Assembly: GCA_964440115.1 (NCBI GenBank)
Contig: CAYTPV010000012.1
Coordinates: 39,370 to 103,369 of the forward strand
DNA length: 64,000 nt
Reading direction: 5' to 3'
Source of the DNA: JAEWWD01 sp964440115
Lineage (GTDB): Bacteria > Bacillota > Clostridia > Christensenellales > CAG-138
Below are positions 34,034-42,613 of this stretch, in pieces. The notes below the pieces were generated by a model that saw only the letters and a program-made list of their open reading frames with translations, was not told the origin of the DNA and searched no databases. A program made the translations under genes and the position numbers. Positions within the stretch are counted from its first letter, which is position 1. Each line of letters begins with the position of its first letter.

Positions 34034-35104
34034 TTACTCCTGACCACTCAGCCGTGCGGCACGGTCGGCCAGTATGAGCGCGTCGATCATTTCGTCCATA
34101 TCTCCGTCGAGAAACTGCTCCAGCTTGTACAGCGTGAGTCCTATACGATGATCCGTCACACGGCCCTGCGGGAAATTGTAGGTGCGGATGCGCTCGCTGC
34201 GGTCGCCCGATCCTACCTGACTTTTTCGGGACTGCGCTAGAGCAGCGTCCTGCTCCGATTGATACTGTTCCAACAGGCGGCTCTTCAAAAGGCGCATAGC
34301 TTGCTCTTTGTTCTTCAACTGTGAGCGCTCATCCTGACACGCCACAACCAGCCCCGTAGGCAGGTGCGTGATTCGAATGGCGCTGTCCGTCTTGTTGACG
34401 TGCTGGCCGCCCGCACCGCTGGAGCGATAGGTATCAATCCTCAGATCGCCATCCTTGATATCCACCTCGACGTCCTCGGCTTCCGGCAGCACAGCCACTG
34501 TGGCGGCGCTGGTATGAATACGCCCCTGCGATTCGGTTTCCGGCACGCGCTGTACGCGATGCACGCCGCTTTCGAATTTCAGCCGGCTGTACGCGCCGCG
34601 CTTGCCGCCTATGGACAGTACGACTTCCTTTACCCCGCCCATATCTGTCATGTTGTTGGTCAGATATTCGACTTTATAGCCGTTACGTTCCGCATATCGC
34701 AAATACATGCGCAAAAGATCCGCGCCGAAAAGTGAGGCTTCGTCGCCGCCCGTACCCGCCCTGATTTCGACGATAACATCCTTATCATCATTTGGGTCGC
34801 GCGGCACCAAAAGCAGCTTTAGTTCCTCAACAAGCCTTTCCTCGCGTTCATTCAGCTCGGATAGCTCGGCATGCACCATTTCTTTCATTTCCGAATCCAG
34901 ATGCTCGTCCAGCATGGCGCGGCATTCCTCTTTCGCATCGAGTGCCGCGGCATATTCGTCGTACTTGTGCACGATATCGGAAAGATCAGCATGCTCTTTT
35001 ACAAGAGCCCGCCACGCGGCCTGATCCGCCATGGCATCAGGCGCGGCCAGCGCTTCCCCAAGCGCCTCATAGCGCTTTTTTATTGTCTCCAGCTTTTCCC
35101 TCAT
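34034..35104 (-). CDS. prfA: Peptide chain release factor 1
   Basis: A 356-residue RF1. The universal GGQ loop (GAGGQHVNKTDSAIRITHLPTG) carries the catalytic Gly-Gly-Gln for peptidyl-tRNA hydrolysis. The codon-recognition element is PET within VQRVPETESQG, the Pro-x-Thr form of RF1 (UAG/UAA), not the Ser-Pro-Phe form of RF2. PrmC, encoded two genes upstream, methylates the GGQ glutamine. An AAGGGGAACCGT site precedes the ATG. It lies downstream of the capA-like gene on the same strand. Confidence 0.95.
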   Translation of the reverse strand: MREKLETIKKRYEALGEALAAPDAMADQAAWRALVKEHADLSDIVHKYDEYAAALDAKEECRAMLDEHLDSEMKEMVHAELSELNEREERLVEELKLLLVPRDPNDDKDVIVEIRAGTGGDEASLFGADLLRMYLRYAERNGYKVEYLTNNMTDMGGVKEVVLSIGGKRGAYSRLKFESGVHRVQRVPETESQGRIHTSAATVAVLPEAEDVEVDIKDGDLRIDTYRSSGAGGQHVNKTDSAIRITHLPTGLVVACQDERSQLKNKEQAMRLLKSRLLEQYQSEQDAALAQSRKSQVGSGDRSERIRTYNFPQGRVTDHRIGLTLYKLEQFLDGDMDEMIDALILADRAARLSGQE

Positions 35105-35160
35105 ACGGTTCCCCTTTCACCCGTGTGAAACAGTCTTATGTTTATTCAATCTTGCCCATG

Positions 35161-36522
35161 CTATGGCTGGGCATCCGGCTTATGGTTTTGCGATGACAAT
35201 GGCGGCACGGCTTCGCCGCAGATTTCAAGCACATGTTCTCTCGCTCGCGCAAGCGCGTTTGTATCCACGGCATACTCCGTAGCTATTGCGGATACATCCT
35301 CTTCTGCAGGCAATACCTCGTGCAGCGTCCTGCCCTCCACGCGGTGTTTGCAGCAGTATGTGGGCAGCAACCCCGCATCGTATAGCCGGACTGTACCGTC
35401 AGACTGTTTGACGAGCGTAAGCTGCACGTACAGGCCATAATCCTTGGGCGAAGGCGACATGTTGGAAATAAAGTTGCCCAACGAATACGCCACAAGCCCC
35501 GTATACTCCGCTTCACCCCGCTGCACGGTTACATATTCCGCAGACTGCACCACATGCGGGTGCGAACCCAATATAGCATCGACGCCCTGTTCCAGCAGAT
35601 AGCGCGCCATTTTGCGGGTTGAGGATGCCGGCGTTTGTTCAAACTCCGTATCCCAATGCACGAACGCAACCAAGAATTGCGCGCCCGCATCTTTGCACAG
35701 GCGAATATCCTCCTGTATGCGCTGCTTGTCCCCTGTGCGGCCTACCGCATACCCGCGCTCGTCTGAAGAAAGCATTCCCTCATTGCCGTTGACGCTGAAC
35801 GTCCATGCAAGCAGACCTATTTTCATGCCTTTGACGTCCACCACGCGGGCGGTCTGCCTGTCTTCTTCCGAAGTATAAGTGCCAAGCTGCACAAGCCCTG
35901 CCGCTCGCAGAACCTGCGCGGTATGCATTGCGCCATCCGCACCGCGGTCAAGACAGTGGTTGTTGGCGGTGGTGATTACATCAAAGCCGGAAGGCTTCAA
36001 AGACGAAGCGAGTTCATCCGGCGCGTTGAATGTCTGCCGCTCCCGCGGGGGAGGCGTACCCTCCAATACAGGCGGCGGAGAGCTCGGCGCGGGGCCGGTA
36101 TAGCCAGCTTCCTTTCCCGCTATGGGCGTTTCCAGATTGCCGCACAGCAGATCCGCACTTTGAAAATACCCCTGCATACCGCGAAAACTCGGCGTAAAAT
36201 CGTATGCCTGCTTTTGTTCGTTCCATGCGCCGCCGACCTGACTCTGCATCATCATGATATCGCCGACTACGCCGATTGTTGCATAAACAGGAGCAGGATC
36301 AGGAGTAGCCGCAGGCGATGGTGACGGCGAAGGAATCGCTTTGGGCGTTGGTTTCTGTGTGGGAACGATGGATGGCGCAGGTGTATGCGTGATCTCCATT
36401 ACTTCCGCTTTCGCAGGCACAGAGTCCGCGAAAGCGGGCACAGATGCGCAGCCGCCGAGCATTATGAGTGCCGTTAACAGGACGCACGTTCGCACAGACG
36501 CAGATGTCTTTCTATCCGTCAT
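35161..36522 (-). CDS. CapA-family lipoprotein (PGA_cap metallophosphoesterase fold)
   Basis: 453 residues. The signal peptide ends in a lipobox LGGC at about residue 25. A Pro/Ser/Thr-rich linker (about 40-85) precedes the PGA_cap domain: GVVGDIMM, GNLETPIAG, TTANNHCLDRG, ILGSHPHVVQ. These are metallophosphoesterase-like metal-binding motifs. CapA homologues take part in poly-gamma-glutamate or other capsule synthesis, but isolated copies like this are of unknown role. It sits between prmC and prfA, which are usually adjacent, so it appears to be inserted there. Confidence 0.87.
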   Translation of the reverse strand: MTDRKTSASVRTCVLLTALIMLGGCASVPAFADSVPAKAEVMEITHTPAPSIVPTQKPTPKAIPSPSPSPAATPDPAPVYATIGVVGDIMMMQSQVGGAWNEQKQAYDFTPSFRGMQGYFQSADLLCGNLETPIAGKEAGYTGPAPSSPPPVLEGTPPPRERQTFNAPDELASSLKPSGFDVITTANNHCLDRGADGAMHTAQVLRAAGLVQLGTYTSEEDRQTARVVDVKGMKIGLLAWTFSVNGNEGMLSSDERGYAVGRTGDKQRIQEDIRLCKDAGAQFLVAFVHWDTEFEQTPASSTRKMARYLLEQGVDAILGSHPHVVQSAEYVTVQRGEAEYTGLVAYSLGNFISNMSPSPKDYGLYVQLTLVKQSDGTVRLYDAGLLPTYCCKHRVEGRTLHEVLPAEEDVSAIATEYAVDTNALARAREHVLEICGEAVPPLSSQNHKPDAQP

Positions 36523-36555
36523 GCGTATCCTCCATGCCGAATACAGAATTTCAAA

Positions 36556-37374
36556 CTATTCCTGCACGCATACCACGCGCATGATACCATTGTAATCCGG
36601 CAACGCAGTCGCTCTGTCGAACAACCCGCATACGTCACTCGCCTGCTTGTCGCCGACTTCCAGCAACAGCATGCCCCCAGGCGCGACGTACGGCTTATAT
36701 GCTGCGCGTATCGCACGGTAGGCTGTTAGTCCATCCTCACCGCCATACAGCGCCAACGGAGGCTCATAGCGAACCTCAGGCTGCAGTACAGACATATCCG
36801 GCCCTGTGAGGTACGGCGGGTTGCATACAATCAAATCAAAACGCCCCTGCACGGGTGCAAAGAAACTTCCCTGCAGCACAATGGCATCAACACCGTTTCT
36901 TTGCGCGTTTTCCCGCGCAAGCGATACGCAGTCCGGCGAAAGATCGGACATCGTTACATCCATGCCGCCAAGCTTCGCTAGGCTCACGCCAATGCAGCCC
37001 GTACCGCAGCACAAGTCCAAAGCGCTTTTATACCCGCGCGCTTTCGCTTCTTTGAGCGCATATTCGCACAGCGCCTCGGTATCCTGCCGCGGGATGAGCG
37101 CGCCGGGGCGAACCAGAAAGGGAAGCCCCATAAAGGACCATTCGCCCAGCAGGTATTGCAGCGGTTCCCGGTTTCGCCTTCTTTGGAGCAGTTCATCCAA
37201 TACGATTTTCTGCTCATCCGTCAGCACATCGTTCAGATGCAATACAAGCTTGCCCGGCTCACAGTGAAGCGCATGGCATAGCATCAGCCGCGCCTGCTGC
37301 CCGGCTTCTTCCCCCGCTGCTTCATAAAGCGCATGGGTAAGCGCCCGCAGCGTCTGCGCGGCTGTATCACTCAT
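36556..37374 (-). CDS. prmC: Release factor glutamine methyltransferase PrmC
   Basis: A 272-residue SAM-dependent methyltransferase. A helical N-terminal domain is followed by the Rossmann domain: LDLCCGTGCIGVSLAKLG (SAM loop) and CNPPYLTGPD, the NPPY motif that positions the glutamine amide. It methylates the GGQ glutamine of RF1 and RF2. It overlaps the DUF1385 gene upstream by four bases (ATGA). The 33-base gap to capA implies one transcript. Confidence 0.94.
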   Translation of the reverse strand: MSDTAAQTLRALTHALYEAAGEEAGQQARLMLCHALHCEPGKLVLHLNDVLTDEQKIVLDELLQRRRNREPLQYLLGEWSFMGLPFLVRPGALIPRQDTEALCEYALKEAKARGYKSALDLCCGTGCIGVSLAKLGGMDVTMSDLSPDCVSLARENAQRNGVDAIVLQGSFFAPVQGRFDLIVCNPPYLTGPDMSVLQPEVRYEPPLALYGGEDGLTAYRAIRAAYKPYVAPGGMLLLEVGDKQASDVCGLFDRATALPDYNGIMRVVCVQE

Positions 37375-38474
37375 ACTGTTTTGATTGTTTCCGCCGCGGA
37401 AAGAGCCGCCGCGGGTATGCCCGCCTGCGCGTTCTGTGAGGGTTCTTCTTCCGGCTGCGCAGGGTTTTCATCCTGATGCATTGTTTCTTCTGCATCGGAT
37501 ACCGTATCCTCGGGTTGCTGCTTTGCTTCGTCAGCGTGCGGCGGGTTCATGGCAAGCTCAAACGCAGCGATGGCGACTTCGAGCATGGAGTCGTCCGGTT
37601 CGCGCGTTGTAATCTTCTGCAGCGCCATGCCCGGTGCGCGCACAATGCGCGCAAGCAGGCTGTCGGATTTGCCGCCAAAGCGCAGCACCTCATATGAGAG
37701 GCCAGCCACTACCGGCAAAAACAGCAGCCGCGATCCAAGCCGAAGCCAGAAATTCGCATTGAATCCCACAACCGCGAAGAACAGTATGCTCACCGCCATG
37801 ACAAGAAACAGATAGTTCGTGCCGCAGCGCGCGTGCAGACGGGAATATTGCTTTGCGTTCGCCGGCGTTAATTCCGCTTCATGCTCATAGCAGGAAATGA
37901 CTTTATGTTCAGCGCCGTGGTACGCAAACAGCCGCTTGACATCCTTCATCCAGCCGATTGCGATAAGATAGCCAAGGAATACGCCCAGACGAACGAATCC
38001 TTCGACAAGACTCTTCCAGATATTGTGCCCTTCAAAGCCTCTAAGCAGCAGCCCCGAAACAAATGTCGGCAGCATAAAAAACAGCCCGACAGCCAGCGCA
38101 ATGGCTAATGTCACCGCGATGGCGATGGCGATTTTATCGACTGACTTGCCGGTCTTCTCCGCAAGCCATTTTTCAAATTTCGTCGGCTCTTCGGTAAATT
38201 CTTCGCCGATGAGTTCCGCAGAACGCGTGATGGTGCGCATGCCCAACGACATGGCTTCCACAAATGTCACAACGCCGCGCACGACGGGCATACCCGATGG
38301 CGTTCCCTTTTTCGTTTTGCTTTCATAAGGAGTAAATTCCGTTGTTATCGATCCGTCAGAACGGCGCACAGCCAAAGCAATGCCTGTGGGGGCTTTCATC
38401 ATGACCCCTTCCATCACAGCCTGGCCGCCCACCGAGCACACTCTGGACGGTTGTTTTTCTTTTTTCATGCACAT
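37371..38474 (-). CDS. DUF1385 membrane protein
   Basis: A 367-residue integral membrane protein of the DUF1385 family (YqhQ-like). Landmarks are GGQAVMEGVMMKAP near the N-terminus, four to five hydrophobic helices and the conserved YHGAEHKVISCYEHEAELT motif with RCGTNYLFLVMAVS. A Gln/Glu-rich acidic tail of about 60 residues follows. The family has no settled function; it is often beside rpmE and prmC in Bacillota, as here. The ATG follows an AAGGAGAATGTG site. Confidence 0.88.
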   Translation of the reverse strand: MCMKKEKQPSRVCSVGGQAVMEGVMMKAPTGIALAVRRSDGSITTEFTPYESKTKKGTPSGMPVVRGVVTFVEAMSLGMRTITRSAELIGEEFTEEPTKFEKWLAEKTGKSVDKIAIAIAVTLAIALAVGLFFMLPTFVSGLLLRGFEGHNIWKSLVEGFVRLGVFLGYLIAIGWMKDVKRLFAYHGAEHKVISCYEHEAELTPANAKQYSRLHARCGTNYLFLVMAVSILFFAVVGFNANFWLRLGSRLLFLPVVAGLSYEVLRFGGKSDSLLARIVRAPGMALQKITTREPDDSMLEVAIAAFELAMNPPHADEAKQQPEDTVSDAEETMHQDENPAQPEEEPSQNAQAGIPAAALSAAETIKTV

Positions 38475-38574
38475 TCTCCTTGTTATAAACGGCTGCGGTT
38501 TTCCCGCAGGCCGCCCAAGTGTTAGTATATCACAATGCGGATACGGCTGTCATCACAATGGCCAAGAACGCCAA

Positions 38575-38598
38575 AAAGCCTTCCGCAGGGAAGGCTTT
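38575..38598 (-). terminator. Terminator of rpmE
   Basis: The perfect 10-bp stem AAAGCCTTCC (38575-38584) with 38589-38598 has a four-base loop and a TTTTTGGCG tail on the minus strand. It may be partial, letting transcripts continue into the DUF1385 gene. Confidence 0.8.
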
Positions 38599-38623
38599 AG
38601 CACGTCGCCATTGCGCGTTGTCT

Positions 38624-38821
38624 TCAGATGCCGTAACGCTTCTTGAAGCGGTCTACACGGCCGCCGCTGTCCACCAGCTTCTGCCTGCCGGTGAAGAACG
38701 GATGGCACTTCGAGCAGATTTCCACCTTAAGCTCACCCTTGACGGAGCCGGTCGTAAACGTCTCGCCGCAAGCGCAGCGAACCACGGACTCGCCGTATGC
38801 AGGATGGATGTCCTTCTTCAT
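38624..38821 (-). CDS. rpmE: 50S ribosomal protein L31
   Basis: A 65-residue L31 of the zinc-binding type. Cysteines in RCACGETF and ICSKCHPFFTG form the ribbon. L31 bridges the ribosomal subunits at bridge B1b. The start at 38821 is chosen from homology (MKKDIHP); codons upstream to 38878 have no ribosome site. It follows rho, the common clostridial order. Confidence 0.93.
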   Translation of the reverse strand: MKKDIHPAYGESVVRCACGETFTTGSVKGELKVEICSKCHPFFTGRQKLVDSGGRVDRFKKRYGI

Positions 38822-39035
38822 TGTATTCACCCTTTCCGGTTCAAACCTAGATATCCAGGCGCGCTCGCGCATGCGCATATCGCGTCAGCCTTGATATTAT
38901 ATAACAATTATGCCCGTAAATGCAATGGGTTTTGGCTAAAATTCCTCAAAAAACACGGGTTAATCAATGGCAAATTATTTCAATAGCTCAATACCCCGCT
39001 TAAATCCCGTTTACATTTTTAACGGCCGACATATC

Positions 39036-39060
39036 AAAGGGGCGGCATTGCCGCCCCTTT
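39036..39060 (-). terminator. Terminator of rho
   Basis: The perfect 11-bp stem AAAGGGGCGGC (39036-39046) with 39050-39060 has a three-base loop and on the minus strand ends in TTTGATAT. It is 10 bases beyond the rho stop. Confidence 0.75.
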
Positions 39061-39069
39061 CTCACGCGA

Positions 39070-41133
39070 TTATTTTGCGAACCGAGTGGAGCTGGTGTAT
39101 CCCTCACGCTCATAAATGCTGATCCATTCGCCCAGACGCTTGAGGAATTCCTCATTTGTTTTGGTCTTTTCGAGCATGTTGATAAACTGTTCCGTCACAT
39201 CCGAGGGATTGCCGCCGGAAAGCACACGGCGCATGGTGTACACGCCCTCGAGTTCCGCCTTGGTAAGCAGCAATTCTTCGCGGCGCGTACCGGATTTGTA
39301 AATATCGATGGCCGGGAATATGCGCTTTTCAGAGAGCTTGCGGTCCAAATGGATTTCCATATTGCCCGTGCCCTTGAATTCTTCAAATATAATATCGTCC
39401 ATACGGCTGCCGGTTTCAATGAGCGCTGTTGCTATCACCGTCAAGCTGCCGCCGTGTTCGATATTTCGCGCTGCGCCGAAAAAGCGCTTCGGCTTATGCA
39501 GCGCTCCGGGATCAAGACCGCCGGAGAGCGTTCGCCCTGTGGGCGGGATGGAAAGGTTGTAAGCACGCGAAAGACGCGTCAGACTATCCATGAGTATGAT
39601 GACATCCTTGCCCATTTCCACCAGACGCATGGCGCGTTCAAGCACCATTTCCGCCACGCGCGTATGGTGCTCGGGCAGCTCGTCGAATGTGGAGAACAGC
39701 ACTTCGCCTTTGATGCTGCGCTGCATATCCGTCACTTCTTCGGGACGCTCGTCGATGAGCAGAACCATGAGGTGCGCGTCCGGATGATTGCGGGCTATGC
39801 CGTTTGCGATATTCTTGAGCAGCGTCGTTTTACCGGCTTTGGGCTGTGCAACGATCATGCCGCGCTGGCCTTTGCCGATGGGCGCGATAAGGTCGATAAG
39901 GCGAATGGCGAGATTATTCTGTCCCGGATATTCCAGCGTGAGGCGTTCATCCGGATATACCGGCACGAGTTCCTCAAACGGCTTGCGCGGTCCCATTTCC
40001 TCAGGCGGCACGCCATTGATGGCCGTAATATAAAGGAGTGCGAGGAACCTTTCGCCTTCCTTGGAAGGCCGCGTCTTGCCAGTCACCATATCGCCCGTTC
40101 TAAGCGAGAACCGGCGTATCTGCGCGATGGAGACGTATACGTCGCGGTTGCCGGGCAGATAGTTTTCGGAGCGTAAGAATCCGTAACCATCCGGCAAAAC
40201 TTCGAGTACGCCTTCAGCGTCTCCGCAGTCGCCGCCCTGCAGAAGTTCGGGAACAGCGGGATTGCTGGTGCCGTATTCCTTATTATAATATCCTTCCTGA
40301 CGACGGAGGCGGCGTTCTTCTTCCGTTCCCTCCGTTTCAGGGGTAAAGGCAGGTGTCTGCTGCGGCGGCGTAAATCCGCTTTGCTGATAACCGCCGCTTT
40401 GCTGCTGATAACCGGGCTGATAGTTTTGCTGATATGCGTTCTGCTGCTGAAAACCGCCCTGCTGATAGCCGCCGCTTTGCTGCTGGTAACCGCTTTGCTG
40501 ATAACCGCCGCCTTGCTGCTGATAATTGCTTTGCTGGTACTGCCCCTGCTGCGCATAGGAGCCCTGCTGATAATTGTTGTTATAAGTCCGGCGCGGCTGA
40601 TAATTGTTTTGCGGAGGCTGCTGCTGCTGAAATCCGCCGTACTGACGGCGAGGCTGGTAGGTGCCCTCGCCTTGCTGCTGATAGCCATACTGACGGCGAG
40701 GCTGATAGGTATTGTCGCCCTGCGGTTTCATTTGATACCCCGGCGCTACATATGCAGGTTTGCGGTATTCTTCCTGCTCACGCGGTGCGCCTGCAGCAAG
40801 CGACGGCGCAGAATTCTGCGTTTCCGAAAACGGTTGGGATTGTTCCTCATCAGCAGGAATTTCTACAGTTTCCGGCGCGGCAGAGGTTGTAAGCGGAGAC
40901 TTGCGCACGCGTGCGCGAGTGACAGGCTCCTCTTCTGCGATTACCATCGGCTCATCTTCATCCGGCCGTTCGGATTCCAGTGCGGGCATGTCGTCAGCCG
41001 AAGCTGGCTGATCGCCCAACAGCATATCAATGAGCTCCCCTTTTCGATATTTTGTAATGGATTTAACCCCGGCGAGCTTTGCAAGCTCGCGCAGATCTGC
41101 GAGGCTCTTTTCCTGCAGAGCATCTCTGTTCAA
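39070..41133 (-). CDS. rho: Transcription termination factor Rho with prion-like insert
   Basis: A 687-residue Rho; most are about 420. The N-terminal Rho_N helix bundle (SLADLRELAKLAGVKSITKYRK, about 10-40) is followed by an acidic linker. A Gln/Gly/Tyr/Asn-rich low-complexity segment spans about 125-275, with many near-repeats of YQQQGGGYQQ. The RNA-binding cold-shock domain (GVLEVLPDGYGFLRS), the P-loop (GQRGMIVAQPKAGKTT) and the Q/R-loop regions are intact. TTG at 41133 is the likely start, because GGGAGAG lies 8 bases upstream; an in-frame TTG at 41151 has none. Rho hexamers end transcription of untranslated RNA. The low-complexity segment could drive condensation or aggregation. Confidence 0.94.
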   Translation of the reverse strand: MNRDALQEKSLADLRELAKLAGVKSITKYRKGELIDMLLGDQPASADDMPALESERPDEDEPMVIAEEEPVTRARVRKSPLTTSAAPETVEIPADEEQSQPFSETQNSAPSLAAGAPREQEEYRKPAYVAPGYQMKPQGDNTYQPRRQYGYQQQGEGTYQPRRQYGGFQQQQPPQNNYQPRRTYNNNYQQGSYAQQGQYQQSNYQQQGGGYQQSGYQQQSGGYQQGGFQQQNAYQQNYQPGYQQQSGGYQQSGFTPPQQTPAFTPETEGTEEERRLRRQEGYYNKEYGTSNPAVPELLQGGDCGDAEGVLEVLPDGYGFLRSENYLPGNRDVYVSIAQIRRFSLRTGDMVTGKTRPSKEGERFLALLYITAINGVPPEEMGPRKPFEELVPVYPDERLTLEYPGQNNLAIRLIDLIAPIGKGQRGMIVAQPKAGKTTLLKNIANGIARNHPDAHLMVLLIDERPEEVTDMQRSIKGEVLFSTFDELPEHHTRVAEMVLERAMRLVEMGKDVIILMDSLTRLSRAYNLSIPPTGRTLSGGLDPGALHKPKRFFGAARNIEHGGSLTVIATALIETGSRMDDIIFEEFKGTGNMEIHLDRKLSEKRIFPAIDIYKSGTRREELLLTKAELEGVYTMRRVLSGGNPSDVTEQFINMLEKTKTNEEFLKRLGEWISIYEREGYTSSTRFAK

Positions 41134-41585
41134 CCCGATCTCTCCCTTCAATAGACGTAAATTTGAAAATCTATATCATCCGTGCACAGCTAAAACGCAA
41201 GCCGCGCACAGACTCAATCCTTTGCCTTATGAAATAGTGCATGTGATCTTTTTGCTTGGACAAACAATACTGATAATAAAAGGATACCCGAATTCCGACC
41301 GCTTAAACAAAGCCTACTCATTTGCAGGCGTGAAATCAGCCGGCGTATTGCCCCGAAAAACAAGGAAAAGATCAGCCCGGATAGGATAGCTCCAGTTGTA
41401 CATATCATAGAGTATGCCTGATATGTTGTCAATAGCACCCAGTGCCTATCCTTACGCATTTTACTCAGTTTTTCATAAAATAAGCCCTTCGTAACAATTA
41501 TTTTACACCCTCGCCGTATATATGGCTCGTCCGGTGCATATTTTTCAACAATGGGGCGCATACCCCGGGGGAAGGAGGACCTGAT
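41134..41585. other. 452-bp intergenic region, rho / yabP
   Basis: The region holds the divergent promoters of rho and yabP. A minus-strand frame from 41459 to 41214 (81 codons) has a hydrophobic middle but a weak ribosome site and no recognisable family; it is not called. A possible mother-cell (sigma-E-like) promoter for yabP is GCATATT (41536-41542) with CATACCCC (41559-41566), although the 16-base spacing is about two bases too long. The yabP leader then has AAGGAGGACC. Confidence 0.4.
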
Positions 41586-41882
41586 ATGCCCGATTATCGG
41601 GAACTTGACGGCGGAAAATCTCGTTCGAGAACACACAGCGTGCATATTGACAACCGATGCCGAACGAACATCACGGGTGTCAGCGATGTGGAAAGTTTCA
41701 ACGAACAGGAAATCATACTGGAAACGGAAGCGGGCGGCTTGCGTATAGAAGGCGAAGGCCTTCACCTGTCCAAACTCAATCTGGACGACGGTCAGGTGGT
41801 GATTGAAGGGGACGTATTCGCCATGGAATATGAACCGAATATCCCCGAACGCCGCGGTCTGTTTTCTCGTATGTTCAAATGA
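41586..41882 (+). CDS. yabP: Sporulation protein YabP
   Basis: A 98-residue YabP. The HSVHIDNRCRTNITGVSDVESFNEQEIILETEAG core and LHLSKLNLDDGQVVIEGDV are diagnostic. In B. subtilis YabP is needed for spore cortex formation and localises to the forespore membranes. A strong AAGGAGGACCTGAT site precedes the ATG. It overlaps yabQ by four bases. Confidence 0.92.
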   Translation: MPDYRELDGGKSRSRTHSVHIDNRCRTNITGVSDVESFNEQEIILETEAGGLRIEGEGLHLSKLNLDDGQVVIEGDVFAMEYEPNIPERRGLFSRMFK

Positions 41883-42184
41883 GCAGCACGCTTCTTCAGC
41901 CTGCCGCTTTTTTGACGCTTGTGTATGGCGGCGCAGTGGCGGGGATAGCATACGATGTGTTCCGCCTGCTTAGACGTGCGCTCCCTTGGCGCGTCGCACA
42001 GGTGATCTGTGACGTGCTTTTCTTACTATGCGCATCTGCAGCAGCGATTATTGCGCTGCTTTATGCCACCGGCGGCGATGTAAGGCCATATCTATGCGCC
42101 GCTTATATTGTCGGATTCGCACTGCAGCAATGGTCTTTAAGCAATCTTTTTTTTACGCTTCTTTACACACTGCTTCCACACTGA
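41879..42184 (+). CDS. yabQ: Spore cortex protein YabQ
   Basis: A 101-residue membrane protein with about three hydrophobic helices and the YabQ pattern (LVYGGAVAGIAYDVFRLLRR; WSLSNLFFTLLYT). It is shorter than the about 200-residue B. subtilis YabQ, as in many clostridia. It acts with YabP in cortex synthesis. Translation is coupled to yabP through an ATGA overlap. Confidence 0.9.
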   Translation: MSSTLLQPAAFLTLVYGGAVAGIAYDVFRLLRRALPWRVAQVICDVLFLLCASAAAIIALLYATGGDVRPYLCAAYIVGFALQQWSLSNLFFTLLYTLLPH

Positions 42185-42243
42185 TACAATAGTGAATACA
42201 GACTGTTGGAAAGATTTCTCAGGTGTTTCGCGTTGAATTTTAT

Positions 42244-42273
42244 TAAATTGATCAGAACGTAATCCGATATAAT
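42244..42273 (+). promoter_or_regulatory. Candidate promoter before the divIC-like gene
   Basis: TAAATT at 42244-42249 is 18 bases from a perfect TATAAT at 42268-42273. The divIC-like start follows 40 bases on. This would let division genes be expressed outside sporulation. Confidence 0.5.
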
Positions 42274-42313
42274 AGATGAGTGATTCCATCTGCCAATCGG
42301 GGAGAGATACGCC

Positions 42314-42613
42314 ATGAGACAAGCAAAACTGACTTTCACGCTCAGGCCGCGGCATATATTGTTATGCTGTCTTGCCGGCATGACTGTATTGCTTTGCATG
42401 GTTGTATCGCAATCGGAAAAGCTAAAGCAGATCGCCAGCGAGCAGCAGCAGCTAACCGCCGCGTATGACGAACTGCAGCTTGAGGAACAACGGCTCTCGC
42501 GCATGCTTGAATACTCGCAAACGGATGAATACCTGCAACAGTACGCGCGAGAGAAACTTGGGTATGTAGGACCAAACGACTATAAATTTTACAGGGATAC
42601 ACCGGAGCAATGA
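42314..42613 (+). CDS. Septum formation initiator, DivIC/FtsB type
   Basis: A 99-residue single-pass protein: cytoplasmic basic start, TM helix HILLCCLAGMTVLLCMVV (about 15-33), then a leucine/glutamine coiled coil (EKLKQIASEQQQLTAAYDELQLEEQRLSRML) and the YAREKLGYVGPNDYKFY end. It would join DivIB/FtsQ and FtsL in the divisome. The location after yabP-yabQ matches Bacillus and many clostridia. It overlaps the next gene by four bases. Confidence 0.9.
   Translation: MRQAKLTFTLRPRHILLCCLAGMTVLLCMVVSQSEKLKQIASEQQQLTAAYDELQLEEQRLSRMLEYSQTDEYLQQYAREKLGYVGPNDYKFYRDTPEQ

Noticed and set aside
41214..41459. Small membrane protein gene on the minus strand between rho and yabP
   Set aside because: Weak ribosome site, no recognised family, and the frame continues through yabP as a shadow.
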